From Kineobactrum sediminis (lineage in GTDB: Bacteria > Pseudomonadota > Gammaproteobacteria > Pseudomonadales > Halieaceae): a stretch of DNA of 64,000 nt. The stretch covers positions 248,001 to 312,000 of the forward strand of contig NZ_PKLZ01000002.1 of the NCBI RefSeq assembly GCF_002868715.1. Direction: 5' to 3'. A program made the translations under genes and the position numbers. Below, piece after piece: positions 17,393 through 25,798 of the stretch; position 1 is the first letter of the stretch, and the number at the start of each line of letters is the position of its first letter. The notes under the pieces are model-generated. The model searched no databases. It saw only the letters and a program-made list of their open reading frames with translations, and was not told the origin of the DNA.

Positions 17393-19408
17393 ATGATTCA
17401 ATCAAAACGTGGCCGGCAGCTGCTGGCGGCACTGTTTCTGGCAGGCGTGGGCGGCTCTTTGCTGGCACCGACAATGCTGTCCTGGGCGACTTTATTGCTC
17501 GCGATAGCCGGCCTGTGGCTCATGCATCGCCAGGTGCTCGGCCGGCAGGGCTGGGAAAAACCCCGGGAATTGCGCCTGATCCACTTTGGCTGCTGGTTCT
17601 TTGTGCTGGTCTATGTGCTGTTCTGGATTGCCTCGGGATTTGACTATAACGCTCTTAAAGAGTTGGACGGCCCGGCGCGGTTGATTTTTTTCTGGCCGCT
17701 GGTAGTGGCCATCACATGGGCGAAGGTTCGCGCCGATACCGTGTTCGCAGCATTTGCCGTTGCCGCGTTGGGGGCGATAGCGAACGTGGTCGCCGACATC
17801 TGGCTTGGAAGCGTTGAGGTTTTTGCGGGAATCCCGCGAGCGGGACTTGCGATCAACCTGATAGCGCTGGGGAACCTGGCACTGCTGTCTGCCGCGCTGA
17901 CCCTGGTGGGTGCGCTGTACTGGTTCCGTGCCGGACATGCCCGCCTCGGCTGGGCGGCCGCTGTCCTGGCATTCCTGGCCCTGGCGGCGGCACTGCAGAC
18001 GCAAACGCGCAGTAACCTGGTGGCCCTGCCGGTCCTGCTGTTATTGATGTTGCCGCTGGTATCCGCGCGCTATCGTTTGCCGGTAGTTGCGGCGGGGCTG
18101 GCGATTATCGCGATAGCCTCGTTAAGCAGTGACCGGCTGGTGCGTACGGTGACCGATATGCGCGCCGGCCAGCTTGATCCTCCCATTGAATCGCGGCTGG
18201 AGATCTGGGACTTGTCCTGGGGCCTGTTTGTCGACCAGCCGCTTACCGGCGCGGGCTTGAACGGCTATACCCGGGCGGTTGAGCGCGCGATCGCTACAGA
18301 GCAGGTAACAGCCCCCGAGTTCGTTGCACGGTGCTGTCGCGACCATACCCATAATGACCTGTTGCAAAGCCTGGCGACCCGGGGCCTGGCGGGCGGTCTC
18401 AGCTGGTTGTTGTTGCTGTCGTTACCCCTGCTGGTATTCGCCCGCTATGTGCGTTCCCGGGATATTACCAGCGCGCATCTGGCAGTGGCCGGCACCCTGT
18501 TCCCGGTCGGGTTCTTTGTCTTTGGCCTGACCGAGGCGGCGTTTTCGCGCACTCTGTTTGTCACCTGGTACCTGGTCGGGGTAGCCGCGATTGCCGCCGC
18601 CCTGTTTCTTGCCCTGAATCGCGCCTGCCACCGTCAACGCACAGTGTCCTTATCGGCCATTGTCATCACCCGGGACGAGGAGGCTCACATTGGCGCTTGT
18701 TTGCAATCGCTGCAGGGCGTGGTTGACGAGATTGTGGTGCTCGACAGCGGCAGCACGGACAACACGGTGGCAATTGCCCGCGAGTATACTGACTCTGTTG
18801 AAAATACCGACTGGCCCGGCTTTGGCGTGCAGAAGCAGCGCGCCCTGGAGCGCGCGACAGGGGAGTGGGTGTTGTCGATTGATGCTGACGAGCGGCTCAG
18901 CCCCCAGTTGGCGGCGGAGATAAACCATGTCCTGAATGCCCCTGACGCGGATGCGTACAAGTTGCCCTGGGCGGTGACCATTTATGGTACCCGGCTCGAT
19001 TTTGGTCGCAGCGGGCGAGCGCCCCTGCGCCTGTTTCGCCGCGAAGGGGTGCGTTTTTCAGACGCGCTGGTGCACGAGAAAATCCTGCTGCCCGAGGGGC
19101 GCAAAGTGCGCACCCTGCGCTCGCGGCTGGTGCACTATACCCACAGGGACTTCGGTCACGCCCTGCTCAAGGGTGCGCAATATGCCTGGCTGGGCGCCAA
19201 TGAAAAATACCGCCAGGGCAAGAAGGTACGCACCCTGGTGTATCCAACGCTGCGGGGCTTGCTGACCTTTGTCCAGGTGTATGTGTTGCGACTGGGTTTT
19301 CTCGACGGCTCGGTAGGGTTCTTGTCCGCGGTGCTTTATGCCCAGGTCAGCTTCAACAAATACGCGGGACTGTGGACAAAGGCGAGGCCGCGCTACGGCG
19401 CCGAGTGA
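17393..19408 (+). CDS. Fusion of O-antigen ligase (WaaL-like) and WaaE/KdtX-like GT2 glycosyltransferase
   Basis: A single 671-aa frame joins two normally separate LPS enzymes. Residues 1 to about 412 are polytopic, with an O-antigen ligase/Wzy-like domain including the periplasmic-loop segment RCCRDHTHNDLLQ (H318, H320 region). Residues 417-671 form a family 2 glycosyltransferase starting SLSAIVITRDEEAHIGACL, with VVLDSGSTDNT, DxD-type SIDADE (496-500), and a C-terminus GFLDGSVGFLSAVLYAQVSF typical of WaaE/KdtX. The GT2 part would act on the cytoplasmic side and the ligase on the periplasmic side. The frame is open throughout the junction, so this is not a simple overlap of two genes. Confidence 0.88.
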   Translation: MIQSKRGRQLLAALFLAGVGGSLLAPTMLSWATLLLAIAGLWLMHRQVLGRQGWEKPRELRLIHFGCWFFVLVYVLFWIASGFDYNALKELDGPARLIFFWPLVVAITWAKVRADTVFAAFAVAALGAIANVVADIWLGSVEVFAGIPRAGLAINLIALGNLALLSAALTLVGALYWFRAGHARLGWAAAVLAFLALAAALQTQTRSNLVALPVLLLLMLPLVSARYRLPVVAAGLAIIAIASLSSDRLVRTVTDMRAGQLDPPIESRLEIWDLSWGLFVDQPLTGAGLNGYTRAVERAIATEQVTAPEFVARCCRDHTHNDLLQSLATRGLAGGLSWLLLLSLPLLVFARYVRSRDITSAHLAVAGTLFPVGFFVFGLTEAAFSRTLFVTWYLVGVAAIAAALFLALNRACHRQRTVSLSAIVITRDEEAHIGACLQSLQGVVDEIVVLDSGSTDNTVAIAREYTDSVENTDWPGFGVQKQRALERATGEWVLSIDADERLSPQLAAEINHVLNAPDADAYKLPWAVTIYGTRLDFGRSGRAPLRLFRREGVRFSDALVHEKILLPEGRKVRTLRSRLVHYTHRDFGHALLKGAQYAWLGANEKYRQGKKVRTLVYPTLRGLLTFVQVYVLRLGFLDGSVGFLSAVLYAQVSFNKYAGLWTKARPRYGAE

Positions 19409-20469
19409 GCAGCGTTTGACAAGGCTTTGCGCAGGCGCCGCCTGACCCGCAGTTTGCGCAGCAGGTTCAGTGGCTTGCGGCGTCGCTTCACCGGTGAGGC
19501 CAGAAAGTCATCCACGGCCTGCAGGACGCGCGCGCTGGAAGCGCCATCGGTAAAGCCATGTAGTTCCCGGCACAGTTCCGCTTCGGCCTGCAGAAGCTGG
19601 GGCGGCCGTTGTGCCGCCCTCTGCAAAGTCGCTTCCAGGTCACTAATGTCCTGTACGTCCAGCAGCCAGGGGCCTGGCATCCTGGTGCGGTAGGTCACCA
19701 CGGGCCGGTTCAGGAACATGAATTCAAACATGATCGAGGAGGTGTCGCAGAGCATCAGGTCGGCCTCGTGCAGCAGCGGCAGCAGTTCCTGGTCACTTTC
19801 CACAAAGCGCAGGTTGGGGCCGGCCATTTGCCGGTAGCGCCGGGTTACCGCCGGGTCCATCTTCGGGTGCAGGGTGACGATAAAGCGCCAGCGGCCGCTG
19901 TTGGCGAGCGCTTCAATAGTATCGGCCAGAACCGGCGCGGAGGTGATGGAGCGGCTGAAGGTGGAGGCGTAAAACACCACCGGCGGTTCATCCGCAGCAC
20001 GCGGGCGCGGCCCCTGTGGTTGTCCCGCGGAGAACAGGGGGTCCAGTTTGGGCCAGCCGGTTTTGGCAACGGCAAAGTGCTTGTGCTGTGCCGCCAATTG
20101 GCTGAATTTGGCGGTATCGGTCTCCGCGTGGGTGCAGTACAGGTCAAACCAGCCGCGGATCTGGTAATGGTCACTGGCATCCTCGCTGCTGTGCCCACGC
20201 TTGTTGCGGGCCAGGCCGTGGAAAACCTCTACCTTGATCCCGGGCAGCTGGGGCGGTACCCAGTCGCCGGGCACGAAGGTTGCCAGTGCCGGGTAACGGC
20301 GCGCTTCATCCAGGGTGCGCAGGTGCAGTTCGTCATCGCGCAGGGGTGCCGAGGTGCAGCCCGCGACAAACCAGGCTGCTTCATCCCCACGCTTGCGGAT
20401 TTCGGCCTGTAGTGGCCGCAAAATCGAGTAGGCATAAGGCTGGTTAACAAAAAACAGATAGCGGCGCAT
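19393..20469 (-). CDS. CDP-glycerol glycerophosphotransferase-family protein
   Basis: A 358-aa GT-B-like transferase of the TagB/TagF superfamily. Recognisable elements are VEVFHGLARNKRG, the donor-site histidine region IVTLHPKMDP and the conserved DTSSIMFEFMFLNRPVV. In LPS loci such proteins probably transfer a polyol-phosphate or sugar-phosphate group. It need not be true CDP-glycerol chemistry. The tail is basic (RRRKPLNLLRKLRVRRRLRK), suggesting contact with the membrane surface. Its 3' end overlaps the convergent ligase-GT2 gene by 16 bp. Confidence 0.85.
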   Translation of the reverse strand: MRRYLFFVNQPYAYSILRPLQAEIRKRGDEAAWFVAGCTSAPLRDDELHLRTLDEARRYPALATFVPGDWVPPQLPGIKVEVFHGLARNKRGHSSEDASDHYQIRGWFDLYCTHAETDTAKFSQLAAQHKHFAVAKTGWPKLDPLFSAGQPQGPRPRAADEPPVVFYASTFSRSITSAPVLADTIEALANSGRWRFIVTLHPKMDPAVTRRYRQMAGPNLRFVESDQELLPLLHEADLMLCDTSSIMFEFMFLNRPVVTYRTRMPGPWLLDVQDISDLEATLQRAAQRPPQLLQAEAELCRELHGFTDGASSARVLQAVDDFLASPVKRRRKPLNLLRKLRVRRRLRKALSNAAHSAP

Positions 20470-20548
20470 ACTCCAGTTCCCGGGATGCCTGGCTGAGGAT
20501 GGGCGATATTATCATATCGGTGTGGGCGCGACCTTACCGGGCAGCTTG

Positions 20549-21442
20549 CTACTCCCGATAAGGATTGCCTTGTCCGGCAGGGCGATGGCGAAAGCGCTTG
20601 TATTCCCACTGGTACTGCTCGGGTGCGGCGCGCACGCAGGCCTCCACCGAACGGTTGAGAGCCGTGGCTGCCACCACCGGGTCGGGATCGGCAATGCCCG
20701 GTTCACAGGCGCGGATGACCAGCCGAAACCCACCGCCATCGGGAAGCCGCTGGCACCAGGTCATCAGTGGCGTGGCCCCTGATTTCTGCAGCAGTTTTGA
20801 CACCAGGGTCATGGTTCGCACCTCCAGGCCAAAGAACGGTGCGTAGGCGGCGCCGGCGCCGCGAGGGCTCTGGTCCGGCAGAATACCCGCCACTTCACCC
20901 TCGCGCAGCAAACCGATCAATCGTGCCAGGCCGCGGCGGTCACCGCGCACCAGCTCCGACCCCAGCCTGCCCCGAACCTGGACCATATAGTCTTCAAATC
21001 CCGCCAGGGATGGTGGGCTGTACAGGGCGGCCATCCGGTATCGGGAGGAGAAATACAGCCCGCACAGTTCCCAGTTGCCCAGGTGCGGGGCCAGCAACAG
21101 CACGCCCTTGCCGTTTTTGGTCGCGGCCTGCAGCAGTTCCTCGCCCTCAAGCTGCCGGATGAGATCCAGGCAGCGTTCTACCGGCCATTCCCACACCAGG
21201 GGGATTTCCATTGCCACCTGGCCGGTATGGCGCAGGCTGTTACGGGTAAGCTCCCGCCGTTCCCCTTCATCGAGCTCGGGAAAGGCGATGCGCAGGTTGA
21301 TGTCAGTGACTTTGCGGGCGGGTGTGGGCAGCATAAAGCCGAGTGTGCCCAGGGCGCGGCCGATACCCTGCGCGGTGCGCAGGCGCAGTTTGCCCAGGAG
21401 ACCGATGATAAAGATCAGTATGCGTGCTTTGGACAGGGCCAT
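20549..21442 (-). CDS. LpxL/HtrB-family lipid A acyltransferase (first copy)
   Basis: A 297-aa lysophospholipid acyltransferase of the lipid A late-acyltransferase family. It has a membrane-proximal N-terminus (ILIFIIGLLGKLRL), the catalytic HX4E motif HLGNWE (H120, E125) and the downstream PDQSPRGAGAAYAPFFG. It adds a secondary acyl chain to lipid A. A second family member lies 30 bp upstream in the same direction, giving two acylation steps, as LpxL and LpxM provide in E. coli. Which one acts first is not decidable here. Confidence 0.92.
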   Translation of the reverse strand: MALSKARILIFIIGLLGKLRLRTAQGIGRALGTLGFMLPTPARKVTDINLRIAFPELDEGERRELTRNSLRHTGQVAMEIPLVWEWPVERCLDLIRQLEGEELLQAATKNGKGVLLLAPHLGNWELCGLYFSSRYRMAALYSPPSLAGFEDYMVQVRGRLGSELVRGDRRGLARLIGLLREGEVAGILPDQSPRGAGAAYAPFFGLEVRTMTLVSKLLQKSGATPLMTWCQRLPDGGGFRLVIRACEPGIADPDPVVAATALNRSVEACVRAAPEQYQWEYKRFRHRPAGQGNPYRE

Positions 21443-21472
21443 GGGTCTTCCGTTATCAGGGTTCGTTGAGGA

Positions 21473-22474
21473 TTAGTAGAAGCCGGGTTCTTGTGGGTCC
21501 GGGCGGGTCTTGAAGCGCCGATGCATCCACAGATACTGCTCGGGATGCCGCCTGACCTCGCGCTCAATCACCTGGTTGATGAGAGTGGCATCGGCAAGGT
21601 CATCCCCGGAAGGAAAATTCTCCAGCGGCGGATGAAAGTAAATGTCGTAGCCAAGGCTGCCCTGGCGACGGAAATGGCTGAACGGCAGTACTTTGCAGCC
21701 GCTACGTGCGGCGATCCGCGATGTTGTGGTGATGGAGGCCGCGGGTACCCCAAAAAAGGGCGCAAATACGGCGTCTTTGCGGCCGTAATCCTGGTCGGTG
21801 GCGTACCAGACCAGCCGGTTGTTGCGTAATTGCCGCAGCAGTCCGCGCAGGTCCTTGGCGGACAGGGCAATACCGTCCTGGCGCTCACGGGCGCGCGTCA
21901 TTACTGCGTTGAGCAGGGGATTGTTGTGATCGCGCTGCATGACATCGGCGTCGACCCGGCATCTGGCCAGGATTCCGCAGAGATCCAGCGAACTGTAGTG
22001 GCCACCGAGTGCGAGAGCACCCTTTCCCTCTGCCAGTGCGGCGTGTACATGTTCCAGGCCGTGCACGGTGGTCACGCCCTGGAAGGCAGCGGGATCGCGG
22101 AACCAGGCCAGGCCGATCTCCATGATACCGATGCCGTTGGAATGAAAAGAATGACGCACCAGTGCCCGTTGTTCGGCGGCGGACAGTTCGGGAAAGCACA
22201 GGCCAATATTGACCTCGGTGATGTGCCTGCGTTTTGGTATCAGCCAATAAGCCAGTTCACCCACCCCTGTTCCCAGCCACCATTGCAGCCGCAGGGGCAG
22301 CCTTGCCAGAAGCCACATCAAGGCGATGCCCAGCCAGGTTGACCACCAGCGGGGGTGCAGGTAACGGCGGTAGCGTAGCTCGCGGTTGGTCGACCGGCCT
22401 TTACTCACGTTGCAGGGTACTCGCTGTTGATTCACAGAGCGCCAGTTTAGCAGGTGGGCCGGCTGTGGCGGCAA
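21473..22474 (-). CDS. LpxL/LpxM-family lipid A acyltransferase (second copy)
   Basis: A 333-aa late acyltransferase. The motif is HYSSLD (H159, D164), i.e. HX4D, not the HX4E of the neighbouring copy, and YATDQDYGRKDAVFAPFFG follows. The N-terminal 22 residues before an in-frame GTG at 22408 look unconserved, and typical LpxL proteins begin close to RYLHPRWWSTWLG, so the real start may be at 22408. It is transcribed with the gene at 20549 and is divergent from waaA. Confidence 0.9.
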   Translation of the reverse strand: MPPQPAHLLNWRSVNQQRVPCNVSKGRSTNRELRYRRYLHPRWWSTWLGIALMWLLARLPLRLQWWLGTGVGELAYWLIPKRRHITEVNIGLCFPELSAAEQRALVRHSFHSNGIGIMEIGLAWFRDPAAFQGVTTVHGLEHVHAALAEGKGALALGGHYSSLDLCGILARCRVDADVMQRDHNNPLLNAVMTRARERQDGIALSAKDLRGLLRQLRNNRLVWYATDQDYGRKDAVFAPFFGVPAASITTTSRIAARSGCKVLPFSHFRRQGSLGYDIYFHPPLENFPSGDDLADATLINQVIEREVRRHPEQYLWMHRRFKTRPDPQEPGFY

Positions 22475-22540
22475 TAGTTGTGCAGGCGTTCCCGAGTCGC
22501 TTTCGGTAGAATGGTGGCTGTCTCACTGCCCGGACCGGCG

Positions 22541-23824
22541 ATGCTGCGTATTGTTTACTCTCTGTCATTTCGTCTCGCGCTGCCCCTGCTACTTGTCAAG
22601 CTGTGGTGGTCCGGACGCAAAAATCCGGGGCTGCGGGCAGACTGGCCGCAGCGCCTGGGCTACGCGCCCATCTCCAGCGAACCGGTAATCTGGGTTCACG
22701 CCGTATCAGTGGGGGAAACCATTGCCGCGGCGCCGCTGGTGAAGGCACTACTTGAGCGCCATCCGCGCTCCCCGGTGCTGATGACCGCCATGACAATGAC
22801 CGGTACAAATCGCGCCCGGGCCCTGTTCGGCAGTCGCGTGCGCTATGCCTTTTCACCCTACGATACGCCCGGCTCGGTAAAGCGCTTTCTGAACCGCGTT
22901 CGCCCGGCGGCGCTGGTGATCATGGAAACCGAACTCTGGCCCAACATGATCAGCCTCGCCGGTGCACGGGGGATACCGATAGTACTGGTAAATGCACGAC
23001 TTTCGGCGCGTTCCGCCCGCGGATACCGCCGTATCAATAGCCTGGTGCGACCGTTACTGCATAATATCAGCTGGATTGCAGCCCAGGCTGCCGATGATGC
23101 CCGGCGTTTCCTGGATATTGGTGCCCGTCCGCAGACGGTCTCGGTCACCGGCAGTATCAAGTTCGATGTGCAGATATCCCCGCAACTGCAGGCAGCAGCG
23201 GCGGAGTTGCGAGCCCAGCCGGGGTTTGTCCGCCCGATATGGATTGCCGCCAGTACACATGCCGGTGAAGATCAGTACATTCTGGCGGCCCATCGCAAGG
23301 TGCTGGAGTCGTATCCGCAGACCCTGCTGATTCTGGTGCCCAGACACCCGGAGCGGTTTGAACCGGTGGCGGAGGAGGTGCGGGCACGGGCGCTGACGTG
23401 CGCCCGGCGGTCACTGCAGGAGAGCCCCGACGGCGCCCAGGTCTACCTGGCCGATACCATGGGTGAACTGATGTTGTTATTCGGGGCTTCCGATATCGCA
23501 TTTATCGGCGGGTCGTTGATCGAGCGCGGTGGCCACAACCCGCTGGAGGCCGCGGCGTGGGGGATACCGATCATATCGGGACCCCATGTATTCAATTTTG
23601 CCACCATCTACGACACCCTGGCCGCCGGCCATGCCCTGGCGACGGTAGCGGATACCGGGGAGCTGGCGCAGGAGGTGCTGGTACTGTTGGCGGATGCAGG
23701 TCGCAGAGCGGAGACGGGCGCGAACGCGCTGGCGGTAGTAGCCGCAAATCGCGGCGCTCTCGAGGAGGTCCTGGCGGGCCTCAACCAGTACCTGCCGGAA
23801 GACAGCCCCGTAGCGGCAGGCTAG
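22541..23824 (+). CDS. waaA: 3-deoxy-D-manno-octulosonic acid (Kdo) transferase
   Basis: A 427-aa Kdo transferase that links Kdo from CMP-Kdo to lipid A precursor at the inner membrane. The start MLRIVYSLSFRLALPLLLVK is the family's usual N-terminus; in-frame upstream starts (22511, 22478) would add non-conserved residues. Family motifs include WVHAVSVGETIAAAPLV (with the catalytic-type glutamate), METELWPNMI, and FIGGSLIERGGHNPLEAAAWG. With a Kdo kinase nearby it may be monofunctional (inference). The TAG stop lies in the CTAG target site of the MITE that follows. Confidence 0.94.
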   Translation: MLRIVYSLSFRLALPLLLVKLWWSGRKNPGLRADWPQRLGYAPISSEPVIWVHAVSVGETIAAAPLVKALLERHPRSPVLMTAMTMTGTNRARALFGSRVRYAFSPYDTPGSVKRFLNRVRPAALVIMETELWPNMISLAGARGIPIVLVNARLSARSARGYRRINSLVRPLLHNISWIAAQAADDARRFLDIGARPQTVSVTGSIKFDVQISPQLQAAAAELRAQPGFVRPIWIAASTHAGEDQYILAAHRKVLESYPQTLLILVPRHPERFEPVAEEVRARALTCARRSLQESPDGAQVYLADTMGELMLLFGASDIAFIGGSLIERGGHNPLEAAAWGIPIISGPHVFNFATIYDTLAAGHALATVADTGELAQEVLVLLADAGRRAETGANALAVVAANRGALEEVLAGLNQYLPEDSPVAAG

Positions 23825-23988
23825 GAGCCTGTCGGACTTAAGGCTGTTCTACTGCGGAAAAGCCGGATTGGCCCTTTTTTGAGCAATTTCTCGTTAAATA
23901 GAACCACTATTCGCCTCGAAAGTGCTCAAAAAATGACTCAAACCGGACTTTCCCTCGCTACGAACGCTTAAGTCCGACAGGCTCCTAG
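23821..23988. mobile_element. 168-bp MITE with 22-bp perfect terminal inverted repeats
   Basis: The left end (23821-23842) begins CTAGGAGCCTGTCGGACTTA and the right end (23967-23988) is its exact reverse complement, ending CTAG. Inner parts also pair (TTTTTTGAGCA near 23875 with TGCTCAAAAAA near 23922), so the whole unit folds into a long hairpin. It has no ORF. The CTAG at both ends fits a 4-bp target duplication of the kind made by some IS5-like elements; the parent element is not in this window. Confidence 0.85.
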
Positions 23989-24479
23989 AGACTACCAATA
24001 AGTGCCCTGCGCAATGCCGGGCGGCTGGTGTCAGGCGACAGCCAGATAGCCAGGAAGTGCTCCCCGAATGCCGGGTCCTCGATAACTCCGAGAGGCTCGC
24101 CATTGAGGAGGAAAGTGCTGCGGTTTTGTTCGTCCAGGTCCAGCGCAAGGACATCGTTTTTGGTGACATCGGGCCAGAGGCCGCGCAGTTCCTCGAGCCA
24201 GGCCTGTGAGCCCTCGTGGTTGAGATTCAGGTGGTCCCACTCCTCGCCAGTGCGGTCTACCAGTGCGCTGGCGCTGATGTCCCTGAGATACTCAATCTCC
24301 AGCCGCAGCGGGCGCTGGCCGGGGTCATAGCGGCCATCTTCACTATACAACCGGGAGTCGTAGACCGACCAGAACATCACCGACAGGCGAGCCTCGCCGA
24401 CCATTTCCAGGTTGTCGGAAGCCTGTGTCGCGGCTGCCAGCAGCGCCGCCAGGATAACACTAGCCAGGTATCGATACAT
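23985..24479 (-). CDS. Chalcone isomerase-like (CHI-like) periplasmic protein
   Basis: A 164-aa exported protein with signal peptide MYRYLASVILAALLAAATQA. The mature part (VGEARLSVMFWSVYDSRLYS, LEIEYLRDISASALVDRT, LNGEPLGVIEDPAFGEHFLAIWL) matches the bacterial chalcone-isomerase-like domain, whose function in bacteria is unclear. It overlaps the upstream DUF2878 gene by 20 bp, so the two are translationally coupled. Its TAG stop lies inside the right end of the MITE, on the CTAG duplication. Confidence 0.85.
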   Translation of the reverse strand: MYRYLASVILAALLAAATQASDNLEMVGEARLSVMFWSVYDSRLYSEDGRYDPGQRPLRLEIEYLRDISASALVDRTGEEWDHLNLNHEGSQAWLEELRGLWPDVTKNDVLALDLDEQNRSTFLLNGEPLGVIEDPAFGEHFLAIWLSPDTSRPALRRALIGSL

Positions 24480-25029
24480 TGGGGGTTGCCTCCAGACGGT
24501 TGAAGAAGCGTTGTTGCAGATAGTATAGCCCCGGTAACAAAGCAGACCAGATCAGCGCCATGACCAACAGGCTTTGCCACAGGGGCAAACCAAATTCCAC
24601 GGCACCCAGACGGGAGCCGGCAAAATAGTTCAGGGGCACCACGACACCGCCGGCGATGGCCGCCAGCCAGGGCCTGGGGCCGAAAGCGGCGAGGCTGCGG
24701 CCCAGCGTAGTGGCAAAGGCCAGCCACAGGCAACACAGCCACAGGGGTACCAGGACACCGCCGGGGAATACAAAGACCCCGCTGAGACTGAGGCCGGCAT
24801 CAACGGAGATACCGAGGCCTCCCAGCACCGCCAGCTGGCGTAGCTCGTCGAAGCGCCTGGGCACCAGTAACAGGTGCAGTGCGATAATGGCCAGGGTCGC
24901 GGGCAGTAACTCATCGCGGCCCAGAACTGCACAGAACCAGAGGCTCTGGAACCAGATGGCATTGAACCAGAGTTTGTCGGTGAGGTGCGTGGCCGCCGTG
25001 CCTGAACTGTCAGTAATGGGAGTGCTCAT
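24460..25029 (-). CDS. DUF2878 integral membrane protein
   Basis: A 189-aa polytopic inner-membrane protein with about five to six hydrophobic segments (for example LPATLAIIALHLLLV and LLVMALIWSALLPGLYYL). It begins the DUF2878 pattern at LWFNAIWFQSLWFCAVLG. Function unknown; in other proteobacteria this family is often followed by a chalcone-isomerase-like gene, as here with a 20-bp overlap. The gene is 70 bp downstream of the SnoaL-like gene and could share its transcript. Confidence 0.85.
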   Translation of the reverse strand: MSTPITDSSGTAATHLTDKLWFNAIWFQSLWFCAVLGRDELLPATLAIIALHLLLVPRRFDELRQLAVLGGLGISVDAGLSLSGVFVFPGGVLVPLWLCCLWLAFATTLGRSLAAFGPRPWLAAIAGGVVVPLNYFAGSRLGAVEFGLPLWQSLLVMALIWSALLPGLYYLQQRFFNRLEATPNVSIPG

Positions 25030-25099
25030 GGGCAGAAAACCGTAACAGGGTATCTTCGTTACGCGCCGAAGCGGCTCCCGGATTACTCCACCAGGGTGC

Positions 25100-25690
25100 T
25101 CAGCTCTCTACCTTGGCCCCGTGCACACCCAGGTAATGCGAGCTCAGCTGCGGCGCCGCCGCCAGGGCTTCGTTGATCTCATACAGGCGCTCGTAACGGG
25201 TTTCGCGTATCAGCCAGCGTCCATCGACTTTGCTGTAACGATCCCAGTATAGCGCAGTACCATGGGTAAGAACGTTGTGACCCAGTAGCCACATGTGGTC
25301 CGCCAGATACCAGATGCCGGTGGCCTCGTCGGCACTGAGCATCTGGATTTCCGGCTGGTGGCCGTTGTGGTGTCCTATGGAACTGGCATTGAACGACTGG
25401 CCGATATTGGCGAGGTATTGCTCGCGGCCGGTTACCTGCCATTCGTAAGTGCCACCGATGAAATGTACGTGTACGTCATCGTGAAACAGGGTGCCCAGTT
25501 CCGCCAGGTTGGCGGTATCGATACAGCGGAAATAGGCGTGCTTGAGTTGTTTGATCGCTTCGATATCCATCAGCCGCTGGATATCCTGGCGCAGGCCCTC
25601 GAGGTCCGTACCGGTCGCTTGCAGGGGTATACCCTCGCCAATGCCCATGTTCTGCTTGTTCAGTTGTTGCCTTTGTTCGCTCATTGCCAA
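25100..25690 (-). CDS. SnoaL-like/NTF2-fold protein
   Basis: A 196-aa member of the SnoaL_4 group, a small alpha+beta-barrel family of isomerases, dehydratases and hydroxylating-dioxygenase small subunits. The signature opening IEAIKQLKHAYFRCIDTANL and the central DDVHVHFIGG are clear. It shares this pattern with the gene at 63495. No neighbouring oxygenase is present, so no substrate is suggested. ATG 25684 (MSEQ) is an equally good start. Confidence 0.85.
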   Translation of the reverse strand: MAMSEQRQQLNKQNMGIGEGIPLQATGTDLEGLRQDIQRLMDIEAIKQLKHAYFRCIDTANLAELGTLFHDDVHVHFIGGTYEWQVTGREQYLANIGQSFNASSIGHHNGHQPEIQMLSADEATGIWYLADHMWLLGHNVLTHGTALYWDRYSKVDGRWLIRETRYERLYEINEALAAAPQLSSHYLGVHGAKVES

Positions 25691-25798
25691 TTGCCCCCGT
25701 TATGATTTAGAGGCAGTGTAAGCGGCTCCCCGGGCGGGGTCATCCGGCAGGGGCTGAATAGTTAAGCCAGCCGGCTAACTGTGGGGGATAAGCGTTAT

